Of a stretch of 64,000 bases of DNA, positions 9,026-19,143 are shown piece after piece; the stretch's first letter is position 1; every line of letters begins with the position of its first letter. The position numbers and the translations under genes were made by a program. The stretch lies in assembly GCA_013361095.1 (NCBI GenBank), contig JAATWA010000001.1:1-64000 (forward strand), given 5' to 3'. The notes below the pieces were generated by a model, which made no database searches, was not told the origin of the DNA, and saw only the letters and a list, made by a program, of their open reading frames with translations. Source of the DNA: Pseudanabaena biceps (GTDB taxonomy: Bacteria > Cyanobacteriota > Cyanobacteriia > Pseudanabaenales > Pseudanabaenaceae).

Positions 9026-11437
9026 ATGCGATCGCTTGCCCCTGCCATTAAAAATTGCTTACTTGACCTCAATCTTAAAGTAAATGTCACTGTTAGACAA
9101 AAGCGCCGAGAAATACATATTTTATTGGAGTCAACTTATTTTGGCGATCGCCAAGTACTAACAGAAGCGATCGCAAACTGCTTTGGTGATTGTACTGAGC
9201 ATGGCTATGAGTTAGCTAAAATCTACGCATTTTGGTTTGGACAGCCATTACCTCAATGGAGCGAGACCATCGATTTTAATTGCTCTATTTCTCAAACTAA
9301 TAACCATGAAATAGAGCTATCGACGGAAGCCGATATTCGACCCATTAATTCTGACAATCCTGTTCCCACTCAAGAAGTAAGCCCTCAAGTAGTCTGCGAT
9401 CGCTTTATAGTTTGCGGCTTGGGTAGTCTTGGACAACATTCTGTTTTTAATCTTAAGAAATTTGCTTACAAAGAATATGAAGTAAAAATCTCTGCGATTG
9501 ATAAGATTCAGCCAGAAATTATGGAGTTTGATGATTTTTCGGAACTTCTCGATCAGCCGATCATTTTGGGCGATTGTCGGCGCTCAGAAATTTTGCTCAA
9601 AGCGGGCATCCTTGACTGTCGGGCGATCGTATTGGTGACTAGCAATCAAAACATCAATATTGAAACCGCGATCGCAGCGCGTCGCCTTAACCCTGATGTG
9701 CATATTGTGGTGCGTTCTTCTCGCCAAAATCTCAATCAATTACTCAAAAATCAATTAGGAAATTTTGTAGCTTTAGATCCTGTGGATCTACCAGCTCCTT
9801 CCTTTGCTGTGGCTGGGTTAGGCGAAGGAACGTTAGGGCTATTTCAACTTGGCGATCGCAAGTTACGGGTTGTCGAAACATTAGTCAAAGCAGAAGACTA
9901 TCGATTTTTGAGAACTCCCGCCTATCTACTCCATAAGAAAAATTCGCGCCTTTTAAGCATTGCTGATGTTGGTTCTGATCGCCTGTTTTTTCAATGGCAA
10001 CCAGATACATTGATTCAGGTGGGGGACAAGATTGTATTTATGGAATGTGTAGAAAATGACTTTACGACTAGCAAGTCCTATCTCGAATCAGAAAAATATA
10101 CTGAACAAAACAAGTCATCTCAACTTAATCGCATTGCTCACCAAGTCCAAACCATTACTGCTTCTAAGTTTTGGCAACACAAATGGCAGCAGCTAATTAT
10201 TTGGTTTCAAGCAGTGCGATCGCGCCGTTTAATTTTTCTCGGGCTAGTGACGGCGGTGATATTGATGATTACTAGCTCAGTAGTTTTATATCTAAATGTA
10301 CCGAATATTTCATGGCAAAAGGCTATCTCAACAAGTATGATTTTGCTGCTAGGCGGCTATGGTGATGTATTTGGCGGTCTACAAGAAGATCTGGTTCCCC
10401 TGTGGGTTAGCATATTTAGCCTATCGATTACGCTGATTAGTCTCTTGTTTTTATTGGGAGTGGTAGGATTAATTGCCGACAGTATTCTCAGTTCTAAATT
10501 TGCATTTTTTAAGCGATCGCTACCTCTTCCCAAGCGTGATCATATAATCCTGATTGGCTTTGGTAGACTAGGTCAGAGAATCGCGGATCTTCTATATAAG
10601 TTAAAACTTCCCTTTGTAATCGTCAGTGAAAATCCCCACGACTGCGATCTTGCGGATAAAGTACCTTGGCTAACAGGCAATATCATCGAAGAGCTATCGA
10701 AAGTGAACCTTGGCTTAGCGAAGAGCATTCTCTCGGTAACTGATGATCAAATGCTCAATCTCGAAGCCGCCCTCCTCGCCCGTGATGCTTCTCAAAAATT
10801 GAATCGCCATATCAATCTCGCCATCCGTACCTACGATCGCTACTTCAGTGAAAATCTTGCCGAACTATTGCCTAGCTCCCAATCTTTTTGTGCCTATGCG
10901 CTCTCAGCAGAGGCATTTGCAGGAGCGGCTTTTGGTGAAAATATGCTCAGCCTATTTCGGCTCAATCAACGCACAGTCCTAGTCGCGGAATATGTGATTG
11001 AGACAGATGATACTTTGGTGGGCAAAAATCTTTCGCAAATATCCTATGGCTATACGGTCGTACCGATTTATTTAAAAAAAAATAGCCCAAAAGCCGACGG
11101 ACATACAGAATTTTTTATGCCCTCCGATGATGAGGTGATGAAGGTCGGCGATCGCTTAACCTTGCTGGCTTCTATTTCGGGTTTGCGTCGGATTGAGTTA
11201 GGCAATTTACATTCACCTAAGCAGTGGCAGTTGCGAGCCAAGCCACCGCTAAATTCTAGTGTGCTGTTAGATGCTGGCAATAAGCTCAAAAATATTTCAG
11301 GTTGTGATCTTGAGTTAGCAAGGCGATTTATGGAAAGTCTTCCCGCTGCGATCGAGCTGCCAATGTATGACGTTCAAGCCTATCGGCTGGGTCAGGCACT
11401 AATGAGACTGTTGCCTATCAAGATTTATCCCCTATAA
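9026..11437 (+). CDS. 803-residue two-TM channel with two RCK (TrkA-N) domains (left arm copy)
   Basis: Same product as 23433..25844, where it is described. Both copies are open over all 803 codons, so this stretch has no frame-breaking difference. Starts with ATG at 9026. Confidence 0.85.
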   Translation: MRSLAPAIKNCLLDLNLKVNVTVRQKRREIHILLESTYFGDRQVLTEAIANCFGDCTEHGYELAKIYAFWFGQPLPQWSETIDFNCSISQTNNHEIELSTEADIRPINSDNPVPTQEVSPQVVCDRFIVCGLGSLGQHSVFNLKKFAYKEYEVKISAIDKIQPEIMEFDDFSELLDQPIILGDCRRSEILLKAGILDCRAIVLVTSNQNINIETAIAARRLNPDVHIVVRSSRQNLNQLLKNQLGNFVALDPVDLPAPSFAVAGLGEGTLGLFQLGDRKLRVVETLVKAEDYRFLRTPAYLLHKKNSRLLSIADVGSDRLFFQWQPDTLIQVGDKIVFMECVENDFTTSKSYLESEKYTEQNKSSQLNRIAHQVQTITASKFWQHKWQQLIIWFQAVRSRRLIFLGLVTAVILMITSSVVLYLNVPNISWQKAISTSMILLLGGYGDVFGGLQEDLVPLWVSIFSLSITLISLLFLLGVVGLIADSILSSKFAFFKRSLPLPKRDHIILIGFGRLGQRIADLLYKLKLPFVIVSENPHDCDLADKVPWLTGNIIEELSKVNLGLAKSILSVTDDQMLNLEAALLARDASQKLNRHINLAIRTYDRYFSENLAELLPSSQSFCAYALSAEAFAGAAFGENMLSLFRLNQRTVLVAEYVIETDDTLVGKNLSQISYGYTVVPIYLKKNSPKADGHTEFFMPSDDEVMKVGDRLTLLASISGLRRIELGNLHSPKQWQLRAKPPLNSSVLLDAGNKLKNISGCDLELARRFMESLPAAIELPMYDVQAYRLGQALMRLLPIKIYPL

Positions 11438-11468
11438 AAAAGAAAGCGTCGCAATGCGACGCTTTCTT
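11438..11468 (+). terminator. Terminator hairpin after the 803-residue channel gene
   Basis: AAAGAAAGCGTCGCA stem and complement, directly after the stop and followed by a T-rich run. Confidence 0.65.
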
Positions 11469-11530
11469 TCTTTTACACCAAAGCTAAAAATGACGGAGTA
11501 TAGCTACAGTCATTTGTTTTAGGACAAATC

Positions 11531-11586
11531 AAAACCCAATAATTGGCTGGCGGCGCGGAGCGCCGCCAGCCAATTATTGGGTTTTA
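11531..11586. repeat. Intergenic palindrome
   Basis: AAAACCCAATAATTGGCTGG stem with GGCGGCGC-GGA-GCGCCGCC centre, preceded by AGGACAAATC. Between two convergent genes (channel and TPR). Confidence 0.85.
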
Positions 11587-11614
11587 TGTCCTAGTACATT
11601 TGGCGATAGCTATA

Positions 11615-12712
11615 TTATTTGAGTTCGGCTAGAGCCTTGCGCGTCTGCGTTAGTCCATCCGCATTATTTTGACGATTGAAAAAGCGCTCAGCATTTTCTA
11701 ACATTTGCCTTGCTTCGGTTGTTCTCTGTTGAGAAGCAAGGATTTTGCCCAGAGATAAGTAGGTTTCCGCATCTTCAGGTTCAGCATCCAAAATTTGGCG
11801 GTAAGCCACGATCGCGCCTGATAGTGAACCTTGCTTAATGTATATATTTGCGATCGCCTTTTGAATAGCCACTACTTCACTGACGGGAAGATTACGCGAG
11901 TTAGCCGCTCTCCGCAATGCCGCGATCGCGTCAGGATAATTTCCTTCGCTTTGATACACCCTAGAAATAGCTAGATTGGCTTGCACATGGCGAGGATTGA
12001 CTTCGATAGCGCGTTTATATTTAGCGATCGCTTCTTCGAGTTGATTTTTTTCCGCAAATAAATCGCCCACTGCCACTAATACGTCAGCATTAAAAGGAGC
12101 GATCTTATCGGCTTGACTATATACCTCAAAGGCTTCTTTGTTTTTACCCGCCAGCCTCAACACATAGCCCAAATTTAGATGGGTTTTGGCATCGGTGGGA
12201 GCAACCGCGATCGCCTGACGATAGATTTTGGCTGCCTCAGTATAGTTTTTTTGTTCTGTTAATAAAAATCCCACACTGTTGTAAGCATCAAGATTTTGCC
12301 GATCTAGGGCGATGACACGGCGATAGGTAGACAGTGCATTAGGATAGTCTTTGATTCGCACATAGACAAAGCCCAGAGCATTGAATGCTTTAGCATTTTG
12401 ATCATCTAACTTAGTCGCTTTCTCAAGAGTAGCGATCGCGCCAGAATAATTTTGCTGCTGGGTTAGCAGGAAACCGAGACTAGTTAAAATCCGCGAATTT
12501 TTTGGTTCAAGATTAGAGGCTTGTTGATAGGCTGAAATCGCCCCTGAAATGTCTTTTTTTTGCCAGAGTTGCCGCCCCTGCTTGATCCATTCTGTAGCAT
12601 CTTTTTGGGTTTGAGCTTGGGCTGTCTGAGTAATAGGCATCGCGATCGTGCCTGCGATCGCCATAGCTAGAGCGAAGTTAGTGATTTTACTAAAGGAACG
12701 AAGCAAGCGCAT
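11615..12712 (-). CDS. Secreted TPR-repeat protein (left arm copy)
   Basis: 365 residues, the same as 22158..23255, where it is described. Signal peptide, then eight or so tetratricopeptide repeats. Confidence 0.85.
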   Translation of the reverse strand: MRLLRSFSKITNFALAMAIAGTIAMPITQTAQAQTQKDATEWIKQGRQLWQKKDISGAISAYQQASNLEPKNSRILTSLGFLLTQQQNYSGAIATLEKATKLDDQNAKAFNALGFVYVRIKDYPNALSTYRRVIALDRQNLDAYNSVGFLLTEQKNYTEAAKIYRQAIAVAPTDAKTHLNLGYVLRLAGKNKEAFEVYSQADKIAPFNADVLVAVGDLFAEKNQLEEAIAKYKRAIEVNPRHVQANLAISRVYQSEGNYPDAIAALRRAANSRNLPVSEVVAIQKAIANIYIKQGSLSGAIVAYRQILDAEPEDAETYLSLGKILASQQRTTEARQMLENAERFFNRQNNADGLTQTRKALAELK

Positions 12713-12796
12713 AAGCTGTTTAATTTACGTTAATCTGTTTAATCTAATTCATCTAAAACAAGCAACCACAGGATGCGTTCTTTTATGGATTAGGGT

Positions 12797-13522
12797 TTAT
12801 AGTTGGTTGCTGGATTCATCTATATTAACAAGATTAACAAGGTTGACTAGATTTACAGAGTTGGGAGCATTACGCGCATCCGTGAAATCCGTACCTTCAA
12901 TACTTTTCAGGGTCGATAAATAAGTTCCTGTAAGATCAGCACCGATTAACTTGGCATTGCTAAGATTTGCCCAATTTAGTTTGGCATCAGTTAAATTAGC
13001 TCGACTCAGATCTGCTCCTGCTAAATTGGCACCCGTGAGGTTAGCCCTTGTCAAATCCGCCTCCACAAGATTAGCACCCCGCAGATCTGCACCGTTAAGG
13101 CAAGCGCCTGTCAAAAAAGCGTTGGCAAGATTAGCTCGACACAATCGCGATCGCGTGAGGTTGGCACTAGTCAAGAAGGCATGACTAAAGTTTGTTTCTA
13201 CTAATAAGGCATCACTAAGATCCGCTTCAATCAAAAAAGCTTCTGAAAGATTTGCCCCAATCAAAGAAGCTTGCTCTAAAATTGTGCCATTGAGATTGGC
13301 TTGGATCAAAATAGAACCACTTAAATTGGCGCGTATCAAGTTTGCCAAATTTAGTTCGACATCCTCTAAATTTGCAATATCAAGGGTGATTTCTTCTAAA
13401 TCTGACTCAATAAAATTTGCGCCAGACAGATTTACCCCAGTCAAAATCAATCCTGCAAGCGATTGATTACTAAAGTCGCGATCGCCCGCCGCATAACTTT
13501 CGAGAAGTTCTTTTGCGTTCAT
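12797..13522 (-). CDS. Pentapeptide-repeat protein (left arm copy)
   Basis: 241 residues, the same as 21348..22073, where it is described. It lies 84 bp upstream of the TPR gene on the same strand. Confidence 0.85.
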   Translation of the reverse strand: MNAKELLESYAAGDRDFSNQSLAGLILTGVNLSGANFIESDLEEITLDIANLEDVELNLANLIRANLSGSILIQANLNGTILEQASLIGANLSEAFLIEADLSDALLVETNFSHAFLTSANLTRSRLCRANLANAFLTGACLNGADLRGANLVEADLTRANLTGANLAGADLSRANLTDAKLNWANLSNAKLIGADLTGTYLSTLKSIEGTDFTDARNAPNSVNLVNLVNLVNIDESSNQL

Positions 13523-13610
13523 TAAGTACCTCAGTACAGTTAAAAGCCCAAATCATTAGTACTTGTCACAGCGCTTTTCACTCAAACTTGAACCTAAATT
13601 TTTGGCTACT

Positions 13611-13705
13611 ACTCCCTTCCCAGTTTAAAAATAGACATTAAAAGCCAAGGATTAGCGTTGCGGCGCTTCGCGCCGCAACGTCTAATTTTTTACTGGGAAG
13701 GGAGT
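13611..13705. repeat. MITE-like palindromic element
   Basis: Outer ends ACTCCCTTCCCAGT and ACTGGGAAGGGAGT are perfect inverted repeats. Inside lies GTTGCGGCGC-TTC-GCGCCGCAAC (13667..13689). This looks like one complete copy of the ACTCCC element. Confidence 0.7.
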
Positions 13706-13744
13706 AGCTATGAATGGCAGCGCATCGCACCGCCATTCATAGCT
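13706..13744. terminator. Hairpin downstream of hemB
   Basis: AGCTATGAATGGC(A/G) stem with its complement, 13 bp after the hemB stop codon. Confidence 0.5.
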
Positions 13745-13756
13745 ATGGAATTACTG

Positions 13757-14782
<1,026 letters not shown>

Positions 14783-14785
14783 TTA

Positions 14786-14791
14786 ATTATA
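14786..14791 (-). promoter_or_regulatory. Possible -10 box of hemB (left arm)
   Basis: TATAAT on the minus strand, about 31 bp upstream of the hemB start; no clear -35. Confidence 0.35.
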
Positions 14792-14825
14792 TCAGAGTGA
14801 CTTACATTAACTGCACATAGCGATG

Positions 14826-14883
14826 AACCCCAAAAAACATAAAGTTGCGCTCCTGCGGGGCGCAACTTTATGTTTTTTGGGGT
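14826..14883. repeat. Intergenic palindrome
   Basis: AACCCCAAAAAACATAAAGT stem with complement and a TGCGC-TCCTGCGGG-GCGCA centre, between hemB and the downstream-facing hypothetical gene. Confidence 0.8.
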
Positions 14884-14902
14884 TTGTAATTACTTGTGTC
14901 TA

Positions 14903-15727
14903 CTACATCACGATGTTTTCGATGGTAATCATAGATGCTTTGGCTGGCTTGCCACCACCAAAAACAGTATGAATTCCTCGTAAACCAATGATGATCGCCG
15001 CACAAACTACACAGTACTGAATCAGTTGTATGGAGAAACTAGGGGTTTTCAATAGGAATTGTAGTGGCGTATTGCGGGAATCAACAAGAATGGGAATGTC
15101 CTCGTTTAATGGCGATCGCGGATCATCCCCTTGAGAAATATCAGATCCTAACTGTACATCCGATAGATAAATCACAGGGTTAGGATCTTGAGCAGCCGTA
15201 ATGTCTTCTAGCTCAGAGCTTAAACTATCAATTGGTTGGAGACTAGTTGAAGAGTTAATTCCTCCAAACATTTCATCTAAATCAGGAGACGAGGATGGAT
15301 TGTTTCGCTCTGGCATAGATTTAATGGGGAATATCGGTAATGGAGGTATTCTAGGACGCTCCCTAGCTATCTCTAGTCCGCCATTTCCACTAATATCTAT
15401 ATTTTCTGGTTCCATTAGATAAATTTCTTCTGTCCATGCAGGTTCAGTACTACCTGCCTGTTGCCATGAAATTATCATACTGGAAACGTTCTGAACCTCA
15501 AGGGTAACAAACCATTTTTTTAGCATTCCCACTAATATTTGCCGTTTGGGGATGCGAACTTCATCGTCTAGGGAACGTAAGTCTGACTCAATTAAAATTT
15601 CTAAGCGATCGCCCTCCCTTTCGACATTTGCTAACATTGCTTGAGACTTAAGTAACCGATTCATTAACGAGGCGATCGCATTTACATTGCCTTGTTTGGC
15701 TTTCTCGACTAGCGGGTTTTGTGGCAT
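14903..15727 (-). CDS. Hypothetical protein with one C-terminal membrane helix (intact copy)
   Basis: 274 residues, unrecognised function. The N-terminal ~105 residues (NPLVEKAKQG...AIASLMNRLL) look like a compact alpha/beta domain that I associate with uncharacterised cyanobacterial proteins. Residues ~110-225 are low-complexity, rich in Ser, Pro, Asp and Asn, probably disordered. Residues ~233-255 (IQYCVVCAAIIIGLRGI) form one hydrophobic helix, so the protein is likely tail-anchored with the N-domain in the cytoplasm. The right-arm copy (19144..19967) is broken by one missing C. It lies between hemB and prk on the same strand as both, but long hairpins on each side argue against one operon. 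Confidence 0.75.
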   Translation of the reverse strand: MPQNPLVEKAKQGNVNAIASLMNRLLKSQAMLANVEREGDRLEILIESDLRSLDDEVRIPKRQILVGMLKKWFVTLEVQNVSSMIISWQQAGSTEPAWTEEIYLMEPENIDISGNGGLEIARERPRIPPLPIFPIKSMPERNNPSSSPDLDEMFGGINSSTSLQPIDSLSSELEDITAAQDPNPVIYLSDVQLGSDISQGDDPRSPLNEDIPILVDSRNTPLQFLLKTPSFSIQLIQYCVVCAAIIIGLRGIHTVFGGGKPAKASMITIENIVM

Positions 15728-15762
15728 GGTTGCACCCTCAAATTTAGTATGGGTTTTGCTGA

Positions 15763-15823
15763 CTTCGATTTAATAATTAGCGGTGCGCGGCAAAGCCGCG
15801 CACCGCTAATTATTAAATCGAAG
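15763..15823. repeat. Intergenic palindrome
   Basis: CTTCGATTTAATAATTAGCGG stem with complement around TGCGCGG-CAAAG-CCGCGCA, 36 bp upstream of the hypothetical gene. Confidence 0.8.
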
Positions 15824-15870
15824 GTAGTAGCTACTTATAAAAATTCATTTTTTAAAAGTTTTCTCTAAAT

Positions 15871-15896
15871 TTTCAGCGCCGAAGGCGCTGAAAATT
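15871..15896 (-). terminator. Terminator-like hairpin after prk
   Basis: ATTTTCAGCGCC-GAA-GGCGCTGAAAAT, 17 bp beyond the prk stop codon. Confidence 0.55.
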
Positions 15897-15912
15897 CTTT
15901 ATTAAGTTATGA

Positions 15913-16817
15913 CTAACCTTGTAGCTTCTTTGATTCAGTTACGAGAGAATCAATTAATGGCTTAAGAATTAACTCCATCGCAAATCCCATCTTGCCACCA
16001 GGGACAACCAAAGTGGTATGACGAGACATGAAAGAATCGTGAATCATGTCTAGCAAATAACGGAAGTCGATTTGGAACTTCTCACGGAAAACGCGATTGG
16101 TATGAATAATCACAAAGCTTTCATCGAGGGTAGGAATGTCACGAGTAATGAAAGGATTGGAAGTATCAACAGTCGGAACACGCTGGAAATTAATGTGAGT
16201 ATTCGAGAACTGAGGCGCAATATAATTTACATAATCAGGCATCCGACGCAAAATTGTATCAACGATCGCATCAGCGCTGTAACCACGCTCAGCATTATCT
16301 CGATGAATCTTTTGAATCCATTCCAAGTTCACAATGGGAACTACGCCCACCAATAAATCAACATATTGGGCAAGGTCAATACCTTCCGCCACCACACCAC
16401 CATGCAAACCTTCATAAAAAAGCACATCAGTTCCAGATTCGATGCTTTCCCAAGGAGTGAATTCGCCAGCTTGGTTGTTTGTGCCTAAACGACTGTTGTG
16501 ATGCTGCGCTTCCTCAGGGCTGTGCAAATAGTAGCGTCTTTGACCACTACCAGTTTCACCATATTCATGAAACAAGGCTTCTAGCTTATCTAGCAAGTTG
16601 GCATTTAAACCAAAATGACTGAGACTACGACCTTGAGCCGCAGCTTGTTTCATCTCTTCACGCATTTCTAAGCGATTAAACTTGTGGTAGCTATCACCTT
16701 CAACGACTGCTGCTTGGATATTGTCTAAACGAAAAATATGCTCAAAAGCTCGTTTAACAGTGCTAGTGCCAGCTCCAGATGAACCTGTTACTGCAATAAC
16801 TGGATGTTTTTAGACAA
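15913..16817 (-). pseudogene. prk: Class I phosphoribulokinase, frameshift near the start (left arm)
   Basis: Full-length gene when read with the right-arm copy (18055..18958, where it is described). Here one A is missing in the run after the start (TTGTCTAAAAACAT for TTGTCTAAAAAACAT), so the first few codons are out of frame. The other 5'-half codons and everything from 16665 to the stop read correctly, including the two places where the right arm is wrong. Consensus of both arms gives an uninterrupted protein of about 300 residues. Confidence 0.85.
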
Positions 16818-16956
16818 ATTTTTCTCCTTAGATTTAATTAATGTTTTTTTTATTAAGGTGAGGGCGAATCGCTGGCGACCAAAGAATCACAAAAAATATT
16901 AAAACTACTATACCTTTGTATAAGTAGCTAGACGCAATTAAATATAAAAAATTAAA

Positions 16957-16990
16957 AGCTGTGGCGCACGCACAGCGTGCGCCACAGCTT
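16957..16990. repeat. Intergenic hairpin with MITE-like flank
   Basis: AGCTGTGGCGCACGC-ACA-GCGTGCGCCACAGCT. Preceded at 16921 by TAAGTAGCTAGACGCAATTA, a variant of the left end of the 107-bp element family. Lies between diverging prk and dus. Confidence 0.7.
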
Positions 16991-17055
16991 CTCAGATCCC
17001 TATCCCTTTACACATAGCGCTGCCAATTATATGGCGCAGCAAAAAACAGCAAACA

Positions 17056-17434
17056 ATGCGATCGCAATTACGACAAAACTTATCTCAACCCTTAACTATT
17101 GGCAATGTCATCCTCAAAAGTCGGGTTTTACAATCACCGCTCTCTGGGGTGACAGACTTAGTTTTTCGGCGCTTGGTGCGGCGCTATGCACCCTGACTCG
17201 ATGCTTTATACCGAGATGATCAGCGCAACGGATCTACATTACATGAAGGCTTTGCCTAAATTAATGGAGATTGATCGCCATGAAACTCCGATTAGTATTC
17301 AGCTTTTTGATTGTCGTCCTGATTTTTTAGCGGAAGCCGCTCAAAGAGCCGTTACCGAGGGTGGCGGACACTGTAGACATTAATATGGGTTGTCCTGTTA
17401 ATAAAATCACGAAAAAAGGTGGTGGCTCGTCATT
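17056..17434 (+). pseudogene. tRNA-dihydrouridine synthase (Dus), cut at the palindrome centre (left arm)
   Basis: From ATG at 17056 the product starts MRSQLRQNLSQPLTIGNV and includes SPLSGVTD, the FMN-barrel start, then DINMGCP and KKGGGS, which in this family should be followed by some 200 more residues. The sequence turns back on itself right after GGGSSL. An inserted A (GCACCCTG for GCCCCTG, near 17189) and an extra G (GGTGGCGG for GGTGCGG, near 17364) shift the frame here. The NMGC site is correct in this arm and wrong in the other. Confidence 0.8.
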
Positions 17435-17440
17435 AAAATA

Positions 17441-17816
17441 AATGACGAGCCACCACCTTTTTTCGTGATTTTATTAACAGGACAACCATATTAATGTCTA
17501 CAGTGTCCGCACCCTCGGTAACGGCTCTTTGAGCGGCTTCCGCTAAAAAATCAGGACGACAATCAAAAAGCTGAATACTAATCGGAGTTTCATGGCGATC
17601 AATCTCCATTAATTTAGGCAAAGCCTTCATGTAATGTAGATCCGTTGCGCTGATCATCTCGGTATAAAGCATCGAGTCAGGGGCATAGCGCCGCACCAAG
17701 CGCCGAAAAACTAAGTCTGTCACCCCAGAGAGCGGTGATTGTAAAACCCGACTTTTGAGGATGACATTGCCAATAGTTAAGGGTTGAGATAAGTTTTGTC
17801 GTAATTGCGATCGCAT
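17441..17816 (-). pseudogene. tRNA-dihydrouridine synthase (Dus), cut at the palindrome centre (right arm)
   Basis: About the first 125 codons of an FMN-dependent Dus enzyme, which reduces uridine to dihydrouridine in tRNA. Visible: SPLSGVTDLVFRRLVRRYAP, the substrate-barrel segment QLFDCRPDFLAEAAQRAVTEGADTVDINM. One missing G (ATGGTTGT for ATGGGTTGT) then ruins NMGCPVNKITKKGGGS just before the centre. The family is about 320-350 residues, so two-thirds of the gene are absent in both arms. The cut is at the same codon in each, which means no complete dus is seen here. Confidence 0.82.
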
Positions 17817-17882
17817 TGTTTGCTGTTTTTTGCTGCGCCATATAATTGGCAGCGCTATGTGTAAAGGGATAGGGATCTGAGA

Positions 17883-17915
17883 AGCTGTGGCGCACGCTGT
17901 GCGTGCGCCACAGCT
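17883..17915. repeat. Intergenic hairpin (right arm)
   Basis: Mirror of 16957..16990; AGCTGTGGCGCACGC stem, followed by the TTTTATATTTAATTGCGTC element end. Confidence 0.7.
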
Positions 17916-18054
17916 TTTAATTTTTTATATTTAATTGCGTCTAGCTACTTATACAAAGGTATAGTAGTTTTAATATTTTTTGTGATTCTTTGGTCGCCAG
18001 CGATCGCCCTCACCTTAATAAAAAAAACATTAATTAAATCTAAGGAGAAAAAAT

Positions 18055-18958
18055 TTGTCTAAAAAACATCCAGTTATTGCAGTAACAGGTTCATCTGGAG
18101 CTGGCACTAGCACTGTTAAACGAGCTTTTGAGCATATTTTTCGTTTAGACAATATCCAAGCAGCAGTCGTTGAAGGTGATAGCTACCACAAGTTTAATCG
18201 CTTAGAAATGCGTGAAGAGATGAAACAAGCTGCGGCTCAAGGTCGTAGTCTCAGTCATTTGGTTTAAATGCCAACTTGCTAGATAAGCTAGAAGCCTTGT
18301 TTCATGAATATGGTGAAACTGGTAGTGGTCAAAGACGCTACTATTTGCACAGCCCTGAGGAAGCGCAGCATCACAACAGTCGTTTAGGCACAAACAACCA
18401 AGCTGGCGAATTCACTCCTTGGGAAAGCATCGAATCTGGAACTGATGTGCTTTTTTATGAAGGTTTGCATGGTGGTGTGGTGGCGGAAGGTATTGACCTT
18501 GCCCAATATGTTGATTTATTGGTGGGCGTAGTTCCCATTGTGAACTTGGAATGGATTCAAAAGATTCATCGAGATAATGCTGAGCGTGGTTACAGCGCTG
18601 ATGCGATCGTTGATACAATTTTGCGTCGGATGCCTGATTATGTAAATTATATTGCGCCTCAGTTCTCGAATACTCACATTAATTTCCAGCGTGTTCCGAC
18701 TGTTGATACTTCCAATCCTTTCATTACTCGTGACATTCCTACCCTCGATGAAAGCTTTGTGATTATTCATACCAATCGCGTTTCCGTGAGAAGTTCCAAA
18801 TCGACTTCCGTTATTTGCTAGACATGATTCACGATTCTTTCATGTCTCGTCATACCACTTTGGTTGTCCCTGGTGGCAAGATGGGATTTGCGATGGAGTT
18901 AATTCTTAAGCCATTAATTGATTCTCTCGTAACTGAATCAAAGAAGCTACAAGGTTAG
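18055..18958 (+). pseudogene. prk: Class I phosphoribulokinase, two frameshifts (right arm)
   Basis: Phosphoribulokinase makes ribulose-1,5-bisphosphate from ribulose-5-phosphate and ATP for the Calvin cycle. TTG start (MSKKHPVIAVTGSSGAGTS) with AAGGAG 8-9 bp upstream. Visible: the P-loop GSSGAGTS (residues ~11-18), EGDSYHKFNR, FYEGLHGG, EWIQKIHRD, NFQRVPTVDTSNPF and VPGGKMGFAMELIL. Length (~300) and motifs are those of the class I (proteobacterial, CbbP-like) form, not the ~333-residue class II enzyme usual in cyanobacteria. One T is lost from each of two TTTT runs (near 18262, SHFGLN; near 18784, NRVFRE), breaking the frame. The left arm is correct at both places. Confidence 0.85.
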
Positions 18959-18975
18959 TCATAACTTAATAAAGA

Positions 18976-19002
18976 ATTTTCAGCGCCTTCGGCGCTGAAA
19001 AT
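18976..19002 (+). terminator. Terminator-like hairpin after prk (right arm)
   Basis: ATTTTCAGCGCC-TTC-GGCGCTGAAAAT, 17 bp after the stop. Confidence 0.55.
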
Positions 19003-19048
19003 TTAGAGAAAACTTTTAAAAAATGAATTTTTATAAGTAGCTACTACC

Positions 19049-19108
19049 TTCGATTTAATAATTAGCGGTGCGCGGCTTTGCCGCGCACCGCTAATTATTA
19101 AATCGAAG
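19049..19108. repeat. Intergenic palindrome (right arm)
   Basis: Mirror of 15763..15823. Confidence 0.8.
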
Positions 19109-19143
19109 TCAGCAAAACCCATACTAAATTTGAGGGTGCAACC

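Noticed and set aside
12951..13184. Open frame opposite the pentapeptide gene with a repetitive ALLRFAQFSLASVK-like product
   Set aside because: It is the antisense shadow of the pentapeptide repeats; the periodicity comes from the real gene.
16977..17219. 80-codon frame overlapping the dus start, and its twin at 17677..17895
   Set aside because: Another frame of dus beginning inside a hairpin; the MRSQLRQ frame matches the Dus family.
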